Below are positions 43,383 to 51,242 of a DNA stretch of 58,622 nucleotides, piece by piece (the stretch's first letter is position 1; each line of letters begins with the position of its first letter). Made by a program: the position numbers and the translations under genes. A model generated the notes under the pieces. That model searched no databases, was not told the DNA's origin, and saw nothing but the letters and a program-made list of their open reading frames with translations. Origin of the DNA: Candidatus Nitrosopelagicus sp. (lineage in GTDB: Archaea > Thermoproteota > Nitrososphaeria > Nitrososphaerales > Nitrosopumilaceae); contig JAOMDA010000008.1 in NCBI GenBank assembly GCA_028345295.1, positions 1 through 58,622 of the forward strand, read 5' to 3'.

Positions 43383-44200
43383 ATTTCTAAACTTAAATCC
43401 ACACCTTTTGGAGAGTTTGTTATTTTTCCAATAGAAATCATATCAACTGCAGTTTTTCCATATGCCACAATATTTTTTTCATTAATTCTTCCAGATGCTT
43501 CAATTTTTACATTTTTTAGCAGTCCCAAATCTTTCAGTTTTTGCGTTAAATTTCTAATCTGTATTGGTGTCAAATTATCTAGCATGATAATATCTACCCC
43601 CATTTTTGCAGCTAGTATTGCATCTTTTTGATTTTCTACTTCAACTTCAATCGTCTTGCTGGTTTTTTTCGCTTTTTTAATTAATGATTCAAGTGTTTCC
43701 AGTGATCTATGGTTATCCTTGATCATTATCATTTCATCTAACGACATTCTATGTTTGTAACCACCACCAATTTCTACTGCAATTTTGTCGAAATATCTTA
43801 GACCGGGTGCAGTTTTTCTTGTTGCAAATAATTTTGATTTTGAGTTATTTTTTTGAAGTAATTTTACTAAATGATTTGTTTCGTTGGCTATACCACACAT
43901 TCTAGATAATAAATTAAGCACGGTTCTTTCACAACTCAAGATTGAGTATGGTGTACCTTTTACTTCCAAGATTGATCGATTGGCACTGATCTTTTTCCCA
44001 TTATTTTTGATTATTTTTACTGAACAACCTTTCAATTCAAAAATTTGCTTAGCAAAATCCACTCCTGCAACAATGGTTTTCTCTCTAGAGATGATTTTTG
44101 CTATGATTTGTTTCTTCTTTAAGAGTCTACTAGTTATATCCTCTTTTCCAACATCTTCTTCTAGAAATCTTTTAAGTTCACGGTTTACCTTAAAACCCAA
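43379..44200 (-). CDS. nadC: Nicotinate-nucleotide pyrophosphorylase (quinolinate phosphoribosyltransferase)
   Basis: A 273-residue type-II phosphoribosyltransferase. CERTVLNLLSRMCGIA, ATRKTAPGLR and IEASGRINEKNIVAYG are family motifs, and VEVENQKDA carries the substrate-binding Glu. It makes nicotinate mononucleotide from quinolinate. It is encoded tail-to-tail with nadA but co-transcribed with spt4 and rpo7, starting with TTG 1 nt after the spt4 stop. NAD synthesis thus lies in an RNA-polymerase operon. Confidence 0.95.
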   Translation of the reverse strand: MGFKVNRELKRFLEEDVGKEDITSRLLKKKQIIAKIISREKTIVAGVDFAKQIFELKGCSVKIIKNNGKKISANRSILEVKGTPYSILSCERTVLNLLSRMCGIANETNHLVKLLQKNNSKSKLFATRKTAPGLRYFDKIAVEIGGGYKHRMSLDEMIMIKDNHRSLETLESLIKKAKKTSKTIEVEVENQKDAILAAKMGVDIIMLDNLTPIQIRNLTQKLKDLGLLKNVKIEASGRINEKNIVAYGKTAVDMISIGKITNSPKGVDLSLEI

Positions 44201-44201
44201 C

Positions 44202-44390
44202 TTAAGTTACCTTTAACGCATATTTGCCTTTTTCAGTAATACCTAGTGTTTTCGCAATTTGTGATGTTGTAGGATCAACTACTAATGCAATTCCACTCCA
44301 ATCAGGTGAAAGATCTGTTGACTTGCAAACACTACATACTTTTCCAACTGTTACATGTTTACATTTTCTACATGCTAATTCTTTTGCCAT
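44202..44390 (-). CDS. spt4: Transcription elongation factor Spt4 (RpoE'')
   Basis: A 62-residue zinc-ribbon protein with CRKC and CSVC (residues 7-10 and 19-22). The segment SPDWSGIALVVDP is the conserved Spt5-facing patch. It partners Spt5 to keep RNA polymerase processive. It lies 1 nt after the rpo7 stop, the standard archaeal order. Confidence 0.95.
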   Translation of the reverse strand: MAKELACRKCKHVTVGKVCSVCKSTDLSPDWSGIALVVDPTTSQIAKTLGITEKGKYALKVT

Positions 44391-44391
44391 A

Positions 44392-45003
44392 CTATTTCTC
44401 CTTTACTTCTACTACTGATGATTTTTTTTCTGTTGGTTCATCTTTACTACCATCTTCAGTATTTTTAATTTCTTCAGCAATCCATTCCTCTGAACCCAAG
44501 AATGGTTGTCTACATGTGATTCCAATCTTACCCATTGACGCAGCTTTACCTAATGACACTGCAGTTATTCTAGCTCTAATTGTAGAGCCAACTTTTAATG
44601 TTCTTCCACTTTGATTTGCAATTATCATTCCTGACGCAACATCACTTTTTAGATAATCATCCATTACCTGTGACAAATGCAACAATGCATCAGTTGGACC
44701 AATTCTTACAAACGCACCAAAGTCTGTGATGTCTACTAGTTCACCATTTACAATTTCTTGAAGCTTTGGATAAAACGTTAATGCTTGAAATTCAACTCTG
44801 TGAAAAGTTCCACCGTCACCAGGAATCATTTTTCCTAATGGATTAACTTTTGCACCCATAATCATTATGATGTATCCTAAATCTTGATTTATCATGCTTT
44901 CATATTTTGATTTTAGAATATTTTCAGCTGCTTTTTTCAGGGTAGTACCAAATAGACTAGGTGGTATCCTTACAATATCTACTAGCGTTGAAACAGAAAA
45001 CAA
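44392..45003 (-). CDS. rpo7: RNA polymerase subunit Rpo7 (RpoE')
   Basis: A 203-residue stalk subunit: N-terminal RNP-like domain (LVDIVRIPPSLFG) and a C-terminal S1/OB domain (GELVDITDFGAFVRIGPTDALLHLSQV). It is slightly longer than usual, with a Glu/Lys-rich tail. It starts with TTG at 45003, which gives the family N-terminus; a TATA-like TTCATAAATT is about 28 nt upstream. Confidence 0.95.
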   Translation of the reverse strand: MFSVSTLVDIVRIPPSLFGTTLKKAAENILKSKYESMINQDLGYIIMIMGAKVNPLGKMIPGDGGTFHRVEFQALTFYPKLQEIVNGELVDITDFGAFVRIGPTDALLHLSQVMDDYLKSDVASGMIIANQSGRTLKVGSTIRARITAVSLGKAASMGKIGITCRQPFLGSEEWIAEEIKNTEDGSKDEPTEKKSSVVEVKEK

Positions 45004-45038
45004 CTTCGAATTTTTTTATGAATTTCAATTTATGAACC

Positions 45039-45109
45039 TTTGGGTAAAATATGATAATTTAAAGCAGAAATAACAATTTTTGCGTGATTAAAGTAAATTT
45101 TTACCCAAA
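45039..45109. promoter_or_regulatory. 11-bp inverted repeat between rpo7 and mrp
   Basis: TTTGGGTAAAA (45039-45049) and TTTTACCCAAA (45099-45109) are perfectly inverted, 49 bp apart, in the 178-bp divergent promoter. A related TTTGGGATAA (45173-45182) touches the mrp start codon. The mrp TATA-like TTTTAAATAA lies at 45151-45160. Confidence 0.45.
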
Positions 45110-45181
45110 TCTGATGAAATTTTTAATTAGTTTGGACTAAGTAAATCTAATTTTAAATAAAGTATGTAATGATTTGGGATA

Positions 45182-46273
45182 ATGGTTGGAGTAGATCAAG
45201 TTTTAGAGAAATTGGCAACTGTGATTGATCCTGATTTAAAAAAGGACATAGTATCAATGGGCATGATTAAAGATCTAGAATTGAATTCTGGCGACTTAAA
45301 ATTTACATTGGAGTTAACAACACCTGCATGTCCATTCAATGATGAAATTGAAGCGGATGTACGAAAGGCTGTAGACGAATTAGAAGAAATTAAAAATTTT
45401 GATATGAAAGTTACAGCTAAAGTCATGGAAGGTCGTTCACTAGATGCTGATGAGGCAATGGCAACTGTAAAAAATGTTATAGGCGTAGCTAGTGGTAAAG
45501 GTGGTGTTGGTAAATCAACTGTTTCATTAAATCTGGCATTAGCATTATCACAAACAGGTGCTAAAGTTGGATTGCTTGATGCAGATATCTATGGACCATC
45601 AATACCATTAATGCTTGGAATGAAAGATGGTGCAATGGAAGTTGAAGATAATAAACTACAACCAGCTGAATTTAATAATCTTAAAGTTGTATCATTTGGA
45701 TTTTTTGCTGAACAAGAACATCAAGCTGCAATTTATCGTGGTCCCATAATTTCTGGTATTCTTAAACAATTTTTGGTTGATACAAATTGGTCAGATCTTG
45801 ATTATCTAATTGTTGATCTTCCACCAGGAACTGGTGATATTCCTTTAACACTTGCACAAACCATTCCTATAACAGGAATTCTAGTAGTGACAACTCCACA
45901 AGATGTTGCAAGTAATGTTGCAGTCAAAGCTATTGGAATGTTTGAAAAACTAAACGTTCCAATTTTAGGTGTAGTAGAAAACATGAGTTATTTCATATGT
46001 CCTGATTGTTCTAACAAACATTATATTTTTGGTAATGGTGGTGCAATGAAAATAAGTGAAAAACATAATATTCCATTTTTAGGTGAAGTTCCACTTAATT
46101 CTGGTATAATGGAAGGTTCGGATTTAGGTAAACCAGTTATGATGACAGATTCTGAATCACCAAGTGCAGAAGCATTTAGAATTTCAGCAAAAAACGTTGC
46201 AGCTCAATGTAGTATTGTTGCAGCCAAACTTCAAGAAGAAATGCAAGCAGAAACTGCACCATCAACTAATTAG
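45182..46273 (+). CDS. mrp: Mrp/ApbC Fe-S cluster carrier ATPase with N-terminal MIP18 domain
   Basis: A 363-residue protein. Residues 1-85 are a MIP18/DUF59 domain (TPACPFNDEIEADV), and the rest is a ParA-like ATPase with deviant Walker A ASGKGGVGKSTVS and LLDADIYGPSIPLMLG. CPDC (in MSYFICPDCSNKH) can hold a bridging cluster at the dimer interface. It loads Fe-S clusters onto targets. The gene starts close to a TATA box and is followed 4 nt later by the dephospho-CoA kinase. Confidence 0.93.
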   Translation: MVGVDQVLEKLATVIDPDLKKDIVSMGMIKDLELNSGDLKFTLELTTPACPFNDEIEADVRKAVDELEEIKNFDMKVTAKVMEGRSLDADEAMATVKNVIGVASGKGGVGKSTVSLNLALALSQTGAKVGLLDADIYGPSIPLMLGMKDGAMEVEDNKLQPAEFNNLKVVSFGFFAEQEHQAAIYRGPIISGILKQFLVDTNWSDLDYLIVDLPPGTGDIPLTLAQTIPITGILVVTTPQDVASNVAVKAIGMFEKLNVPILGVVENMSYFICPDCSNKHYIFGNGGAMKISEKHNIPFLGEVPLNSGIMEGSDLGKPVMMTDSESPSAEAFRISAKNVAAQCSIVAAKLQEEMQAETAPSTN

Positions 46274-46277
46274 TACT

Positions 46278-46775
46278 TTGATTTTACCAGAAAATTTACG
46301 GAGTGAGTTGAAAACTCCATTTGGCAGACTAATATTAGAAACTGATCCTAACCAAGAAGAAATTATTAGAGAAACATATGCAAACTCATTAATAATTACT
46401 GTAGGAGATGCCACAACTGAAAAGCTTCTAAAAATGGGGTTAATACCATTTCTACAAATTATAGATGGTCAAGAAAAAAGGATCAAACGTAATGTCCCAG
46501 AGTCTGAATTAATTAAAACATATCTTGATTGTCAGAATTCACCAGGTGAAATTTCTCAAAAAAGTATTTCAATAATTAGAGACGCATTTGACTCAAAACC
46601 ACCTATTAGAATTACAGTAAATGGTGAAGAAGACTTATTGGTAATACCTGTCTGTCTTCATGCACCAGAGAATTGTGTCGTTATGTATGGACAGCCAAAT
46701 GAAGGGTTGGTCATAGTTCACATAAATCATGAAATAAAAGAAAAAGTTCAAAAAATAGTAAATTCAATGAATTAA
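46278..46775 (+). CDS. GTP-dependent dephospho-CoA kinase (DUF359)
   Basis: About 165 residues of the archaeal DUF359 family, which performs the last step of CoA synthesis using GTP. TVGDATTEKLLKMG and FLQIIDGQEKRIKR are the conserved blocks, with GEEDLLVIPVCLHAPE towards the C-terminus. The TTG at 46278 lies 4 nt after the mrp stop; starts further upstream would lie inside mrp. Confidence in the family is good; the exact first codon is less certain. Confidence 0.85.
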   Translation: MILPENLRSELKTPFGRLILETDPNQEEIIRETYANSLIITVGDATTEKLLKMGLIPFLQIIDGQEKRIKRNVPESELIKTYLDCQNSPGEISQKSISIIRDAFDSKPPIRITVNGEEDLLVIPVCLHAPENCVVMYGQPNEGLVIVHINHEIKEKVQKIVNSMN

Positions 46776-46832
46776 GGGAATGATGAGACGGTGGCTGTAT
46801 GAATTATGATTACAACACTAAACTCTGACCTC
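46776..46832 (+). ncRNA. Candidate C/D box sRNA (2'-O-methylation guide)
   Basis: Right after the DUF359 stop: C box ATGATGA (46780-46786), 12-nt guide, D' ATGA (46799-46802, canonical CTGA), 3-nt spacer, C' ATGATTA (46806-46812), a second 12-nt guide, and D box CTGA (46825-46828). GGG before C and CCT after D can form a short terminal stem. Box order, two 12-nt guides and 49-nt C-to-D length match archaeal C/D sRNAs. A T-rich stretch follows. The targets are not identified; it may be cut from the mrp operon transcript. Confidence 0.6.
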
Positions 46833-46899
46833 TTTATTTTATTAAAAGACCAGTAACAATTGACATTATCAGATAAACAGATTTTTTTAAAATATAAAT

Positions 46900-47262
46900 A
46901 TGAAATTAGATGATGATGTGAGATTATCTATATTAGAAAAAATCGGTGTTTATTCAAATCGCTTTTCAATATTAGAACCTAAAGTATTTCTAACAAGTAA
47001 AGAAGTAATGATGGCTCCAAAAGTAATTACAGAAGGTCGACGAACTACTGCCTACAAATATTATGGGGTAGCCTATTTGGAGCATAATTCTGTTTTTATC
47101 AATGTAAAAAGAATTCCCGATGAAAAGATACTTGAGAATACAATTGTCCATGAACTGATCCATCATAGATTTCCATATCTCAGTCATGGGAGACGATTTA
47201 ACAAACTAGTACGACTAGGATTGAAGGGTAAAACATTCCCACCGTATAAAAAACGAAAATAA
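46900..47262 (+). CDS. Small SprT/YgjP-like zinc metallopeptidase
   Basis: A 120-residue protein with an HExxH zinc site in VHELIHHRFPYLSHGRRF; the later His may be the third ligand. The N-terminus has no signal peptide, so it is cytosolic. Related small domains include SprT and YgjP-type proteins, which cut or scan proteins, but the substrate is unknown. A CAGATAAACAG about 26 nt before the ATG may be its TATA region. Confidence 0.75.
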   Translation: MKLDDDVRLSILEKIGVYSNRFSILEPKVFLTSKEVMMAPKVITEGRRTTAYKYYGVAYLEHNSVFINVKRIPDEKILENTIVHELIHHRFPYLSHGRRFNKLVRLGLKGKTFPPYKKRK

Positions 47263-47320
47263 TTGAAACAAAAAACCTTGATGATTTATATTCTTCAGAA
47301 TTTCGTTTCTGATTATTAAG

Positions 47321-49381
47321 ATGGCTATTCAAGATACTCTTCCTTTGCCTTTAGAGGTCATTTTACCTGTTATCGCGGCAATTGCTTCATTTGCAGTTGC
47401 TGGATTATACACTGCTTGGGTTGCAAAACAAAAACCTGGCACAAAAGAAATGCTTGAAATTTCAGAAGCTGTAAGACAAGGAGCAGCAGCATTTTTGAGA
47501 CGTGAAATGAGAATTATTGTTCCAATAGCTATTGGATTATCTGTTATTATTGGATTCTTTATTGGTGAATCAAACGGAATTGCATTTGCAGTTGGTGCAA
47601 CACTTTCTGCAGTTGCAGGATTTATTTCATTAAAAGTTACTGTAAAAGCAGCTGTGAGAGCAGCTAATGCAACAAGTTCTGGTTTAGGTAAAACATTTGC
47701 AATTGCTTTTAGAGGTGGTGCAACCGTTGGTTTAGCAGTTCCTGCTATGGCACTTGCTGCAACTGCTATACTCTATATGATTTTTCCAAACCCAATTACT
47801 ATTGCAGGTGTAGGAATAGGTGCAAGTTTGATAGCATTATTCATCAGAATTGGTGGTGGAATATTTACAAAAGCTGCAGATATGGGTGCAGACTTGGTAG
47901 GAAAAGTAGAAGCAAATATTCCTGAAGATGATCCTCGAAATCCTGCTACAATTGCAGATAATGTAGGTGATAACGTAGGCGATGCTGCAGGTATGGGTTC
48001 AGATGTCTATGAATCTTACATTGTAACAATTTTGGCATCATTATTAATTGCAGCGCTAATTGGTTCACCTGAAAACTTTGCATATCCAATCTTAATTGGT
48101 GCATCTGGATTAATCGCATCAATCATTGGTACAGCCACAATTGGAACAAGAAAGATTACTGATGTTATGAAGCCACTGAATATTTCATTTTATGTTACAG
48201 CTGCAATTGCAATTGCATTAAACTTTGCATTTACTTATGTGATTCTAGGAACAACTCCAATCGCATATGCATTATTTGGTTGTTCAGTCATAGGTGTAAT
48301 TCTTGTTCCAGTTATACAAAAAATTACAGACTATTACACAAATGCTAATTCCAAACCTGTTAGAGAAATTTCTGAATCTGCAAAATGGGGATATGCATCA
48401 CTTACACTAATGGGAATCATCAAAGGATTACAATCAACTGGCCCATTCATGATTGCACTAGTTGCCGCAATTATCGTATCCTTTGCAATTGCATCTTCTG
48501 CAGCACCTGAAGGAACTGACCCACTGCTTTATGGAATATTTGGAACATCATTAACTGCTATGGCAATGTTAAGTCTTGCAGGAATTGTTCTTGCTATTGA
48601 TGCATTTGGACCAATTGCAGATAATGCAGGTGGTATTGTAGAAATGACTGAAATGGGTGAAGATAATCGTAAAATCACTGATGAAATTGACGCAGTTGGA
48701 AACACTACAAAGGCTGTAACTAAGGGCTTTGCAATTGCAAGTGCAGCACTAGCTGCACTGGCAATGATCCAAGCATTCCAATTTGAAGCCTCACATTATT
48801 TCAGTGAAATGGTTATTGATTATGGTCTTTCAAATCCTTCAGTAATTGTAGGTCTTCTTGTTGGTGGATTAATTCCATTTATCATAACTGGCCAATTAAT
48901 TAGTGGTGTAGAAAGAGCTGCAAAGAAAATGGTCGATGAAGTAAGAAGGCAATTCAAGAATGATTCTGGAATTTTAGAGGGAACATCAAAGCCAGATTAT
49001 GCAAAATGTGTTGATGTTGCTACTGTTGCATCATTAGGTGAATTATGGAAATCTGCATCAATTGCAGTAGCAGCCCCAATAGTTGTCGGTATATTATTAG
49101 GTCCTTCTGCAGTTGCAGGTCTATTAATGGGAGCTGTTGTAACTGGAATCTTCCTTGCATATCACTTGGCTAATACTGGTGGTGCATGGGATAACGCTAA
49201 AAAATTAATTGAGATGAAAGGTGAGAAAGGTACTGAAGAACATAAAGTTGCTATTGTAGGTGATATTATTGGTGACCCATACAAAGATACTGCAGGTCCT
49301 GCACTTAACACAGTAATCAAACTACTCAACACAATTGCAATTGTATTCGTACCTGTATTCTTTGCAATCATAGTGTTATAG
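47321..49381 (+). CDS. hppA: Membrane-bound H+-translocating pyrophosphatase, K+-independent type
   Basis: A 686-residue integral membrane enzyme with about 16 helices that couples PPi hydrolysis to proton pumping. Active-site loops include DMGADLVGKVE, DNVGDNVGDAAGMGSD and DPYKDTAGPALN. GNTTKAVTKG has Lys where K+-dependent enzymes have Ala, the diagnostic for K+ independence. The gene has its own upstream AT-rich box near 47283. It can recycle energy from PPi made in biosynthesis. Confidence 0.95.
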   Translation: MAIQDTLPLPLEVILPVIAAIASFAVAGLYTAWVAKQKPGTKEMLEISEAVRQGAAAFLRREMRIIVPIAIGLSVIIGFFIGESNGIAFAVGATLSAVAGFISLKVTVKAAVRAANATSSGLGKTFAIAFRGGATVGLAVPAMALAATAILYMIFPNPITIAGVGIGASLIALFIRIGGGIFTKAADMGADLVGKVEANIPEDDPRNPATIADNVGDNVGDAAGMGSDVYESYIVTILASLLIAALIGSPENFAYPILIGASGLIASIIGTATIGTRKITDVMKPLNISFYVTAAIAIALNFAFTYVILGTTPIAYALFGCSVIGVILVPVIQKITDYYTNANSKPVREISESAKWGYASLTLMGIIKGLQSTGPFMIALVAAIIVSFAIASSAAPEGTDPLLYGIFGTSLTAMAMLSLAGIVLAIDAFGPIADNAGGIVEMTEMGEDNRKITDEIDAVGNTTKAVTKGFAIASAALAALAMIQAFQFEASHYFSEMVIDYGLSNPSVIVGLLVGGLIPFIITGQLISGVERAAKKMVDEVRRQFKNDSGILEGTSKPDYAKCVDVATVASLGELWKSASIAVAAPIVVGILLGPSAVAGLLMGAVVTGIFLAYHLANTGGAWDNAKKLIEMKGEKGTEEHKVAIVGDIIGDPYKDTAGPALNTVIKLLNTIAIVFVPVFFAIIVL

Positions 49382-49417
49382 AAAATCCCTATATTTTGTA
49401 GAGGATAGTAATTATTT

Positions 49418-49621
49418 ATGATACAAAAATTTGTTGTAATTTTGATAGGCTGTATTTTTGGAAGTATAGCTGGAATTATTCCAAGTAATTTGATAATGTT
49501 TTATGGATTTACATCTGAAACATTTGGCATGTCTATTCCATTCATTGCGGTAGGTATAGTTGGTGTTGTAATATGCTTCTATTTTGCTCAAAAAATGGAA
49601 AATGTTAGATCCGAACTCTAA
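49418..49621 (+). CDS. Small two-helix membrane protein
   Basis: A 67-residue protein with two hydrophobic segments (FVVILIGCIFGSIAGIIP and IPFIAVGIVGVVICFYFA) and a short polar tail. It follows hppA by 36 nt on the same strand, so it may be co-transcribed. No family is recognised; an accessory role for the pyrophosphatase is a guess only. Confidence 0.65.
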   Translation: MIQKFVVILIGCIFGSIAGIIPSNLIMFYGFTSETFGMSIPFIAVGIVGVVICFYFAQKMENVRSEL

Positions 49622-49655
49622 TCATAGAAAAATAAAATAAAAAAAGATTATAGGA

Positions 49656-49919
49656 TTAAGGACAGCCTTCCATTTTTTGGATGTAGAATCCCTTTTCTTT
49701 AATTTCGTTTTCGACTGGTTCTGGTGCACCCTGTGTATGACAGAATTGGCATTCCTCACCAGTCACTGTAGCATCACCTTCACCTATTGTTGAAAGCCAT
49801 TGTTTTGCAAACTCAATTGCCTTGTCATGATCTTGCACATCAGTAATTACATCAAAATGCATTGTATGACCATCTTTGGCTTTAACATAAGTGTCGTAGA
49901 CATGTATATCCATTGCCAT
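49656..49919 (-). CDS. DUF2024 family protein
   Basis: An 87-residue protein starting MDIHVYDTYVKAKDGHTMHFD and ending in KGFYIQKMEGCP, with EECQFCHTQGAP in the middle, matching the DUF2024 pattern as I recall it. Two Cys of CxxC and one near the C-terminus could bind metal. Function is unknown. It is the last gene before the pyrophosphatase unit on the opposite strand. Confidence 0.75.
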   Translation of the reverse strand: MAMDIHVYDTYVKAKDGHTMHFDVITDVQDHDKAIEFAKQWLSTIGEGDATVTGEECQFCHTQGAPEPVENEIKEKGFYIQKMEGCP

Positions 49920-49948
49920 ATTATTTCATGAAATAAGGAGTATTTAAT

Positions 49949-50356
49949 TTAAACAACATCTATACTAATATCATTCAATTCTAAATCTAGAGAATATGCT
50001 TTCATAATATTTGTATGTCCAGAATAAATAATCCATGGATATGGATTTACCTTCATGAATTTTTTATCAGTGTTGGATGGAATTGGTTCAGATGTTGGAT
50101 GTGAATGAAAGATTGATATTATTTCAAGATTTTTTTGTTTTGCAATTTCATCAATTTTAAATTCTTCCTGAGGACTAATTGTAAAATTAATCTTAGATTT
50201 TTCTGTATTTTCTGTTAAGAACACTTCAATAACTTTCCAACCACGTTCAATTTCTTGTCCAATTAGAATTGCACATGATTCATACGGTTCCTCAGATTTT
50301 GCATGTTGAATTAGCTTTTCCTTGTCTGAATTTGTTATAATTATTGATTTTTGCAA
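49949..50356 (-). CDS. JAMM/MPN+ metalloprotease
   Basis: A 135-residue JAMM protein. The zinc/catalytic motif is HSHPTSEPIPSNTD with an upstream Glu in ESCAILIG. Archaeal JAMM proteins (for example HvJAMM1) cleave ubiquitin-like SAMP conjugates or thiocarboxylate precursors; substrate here is unknown, and no SAMP gene is visible in the window. It starts with TTG 5 nt after the cupredoxin gene stop, so they are co-transcribed. Confidence 0.83.
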   Translation of the reverse strand: MQKSIIITNSDKEKLIQHAKSEEPYESCAILIGQEIERGWKVIEVFLTENTEKSKINFTISPQEEFKIDEIAKQKNLEIISIFHSHPTSEPIPSNTDKKFMKVNPYPWIIYSGHTNIMKAYSLDLELNDISIDVV

Positions 50357-50361
50357 CTGTC

Positions 50362-51165
50362 TTATTCTATTGGTTCATCTATAACAAACGTTGCTACCAT
50401 CCAAGGATGTACAATACACATGTATTCATACATGCCTAAATCAAGTGTATTACTATCCAAACTAAAAGATTCACCAGCCATTAACATACCTGAATCAAAT
50501 GTTTCACCAAAATCTACCGAACTTGTAACAGTGTGTGGCATTTCGTCATTGTTTAACCACTCTATTACATAACCCTGAGAAATAATTGATTCGTCAGGAT
50601 CATAGTCAGGATTACCTTGTTCAGCTGAACCTGCTAGAATTGAAATTGCAAATACTGGACCTTCAAGAACTACTTCAATAATTTCTTCTACTTCCACAAT
50701 TTCTTCTGTTACTAAGTATGCATTAGGACCAGTAAAACCAAATCCAACATATAATGCTACACCACTACCTATTGCTAAGATGAAAATTAGTCCAATTGGT
50801 TTAACATACTGTGGAACTTTCATTGCAAAGTATGCAATTACAATAGATGGTATTACAATCATAATTAATAATCCAAAGTAAACTGGTAACGTAGAATTTT
50901 CAGTCATGGTGGTTGCAAATGTACCAAATGCAAGACAAATTGAAACAATTACCAAAATCACTGCTTTGGTTCTATTAGTTGTTGAAATACCACCTTCTAA
51001 TATTCCAGCTGCAAGTATAATTAATCCAATCATAGTAAGAAGTCCAGTGAGGGCATGCATACCATCAATGAAAGTGTGAGCTATTCCAGAATACGATGTT
51101 ACTAACCCTGCTAGCCCAATAGCAGTCAAACCTGCTCCAGGCATAATTAAATCCCAATTACTCAT
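50362..51165 (-). CDS. Five-helix membrane protein with C-terminal cupredoxin domain
   Basis: About 267 residues: five predicted membrane helices (about 5-165), then an extracytoplasmic blue-copper domain. Copper ligands are His in MPHTVTSS and Cys, His and Met in YMCIVHPWM, the plastocyanin/amicyanin pattern C-x2-H-x2-M. It likely carries electrons at the outer membrane face in the copper-based chain of ammonia oxidisers. I use the ATG at 51165 because a start at 51264 would overlap the divergent haem O synthase. Partner oxidase is not encoded here. Confidence 0.82.
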   Translation of the reverse strand: MSNWDLIMPGAGLTAIGLAGLVTSYSGIAHTFIDGMHALTGLLTMIGLIILAAGILEGGISTTNRTKAVILVIVSICLAFGTFATTMTENSTLPVYFGLLIMIVIPSIVIAYFAMKVPQYVKPIGLIFILAIGSGVALYVGFGFTGPNAYLVTEEIVEVEEIIEVVLEGPVFAISILAGSAEQGNPDYDPDESIISQGYVIEWLNNDEMPHTVTSSVDFGETFDSGMLMAGESFSLDSNTLDLGMYEYMCIVHPWMVATFVIDEPIE

Positions 51166-51242
51166 TTTAGCTTTGATGGTTTCTCGGTAATATTTTATCT
51201 TTGTGAAATAACTATGATCGCTATTAGATTGGTATAAATTCA

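Noticed and set aside
44285-44614. Plus-strand frame opposite spt4 and rpo7
   Set aside because: Antisense to two confidently identified genes, with composition typical of a shadow frame (Leu/Phe/Ser-rich); no family resemblance.
45032-45073. Short 13-residue plus-strand frame in the rpo7-mrp gap
   Set aside because: Too short, ordinary composition, and it overlaps the inverted repeat and promoters; most likely chance.
46164-46277. Upstream start for the dephospho-CoA kinase inside mrp
   Set aside because: It would translate mrp codons in another frame with no family similarity; the TTG at 46278 gives the family N-terminus.
47278-47312. Possible C/D box sRNA (TTGATGA ... CTGA) before hppA
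   Set aside because: Only 24 nt separate the boxes, leaving no room for D', C' and two guides; the segment also contains the AT-rich promoter of hppA.
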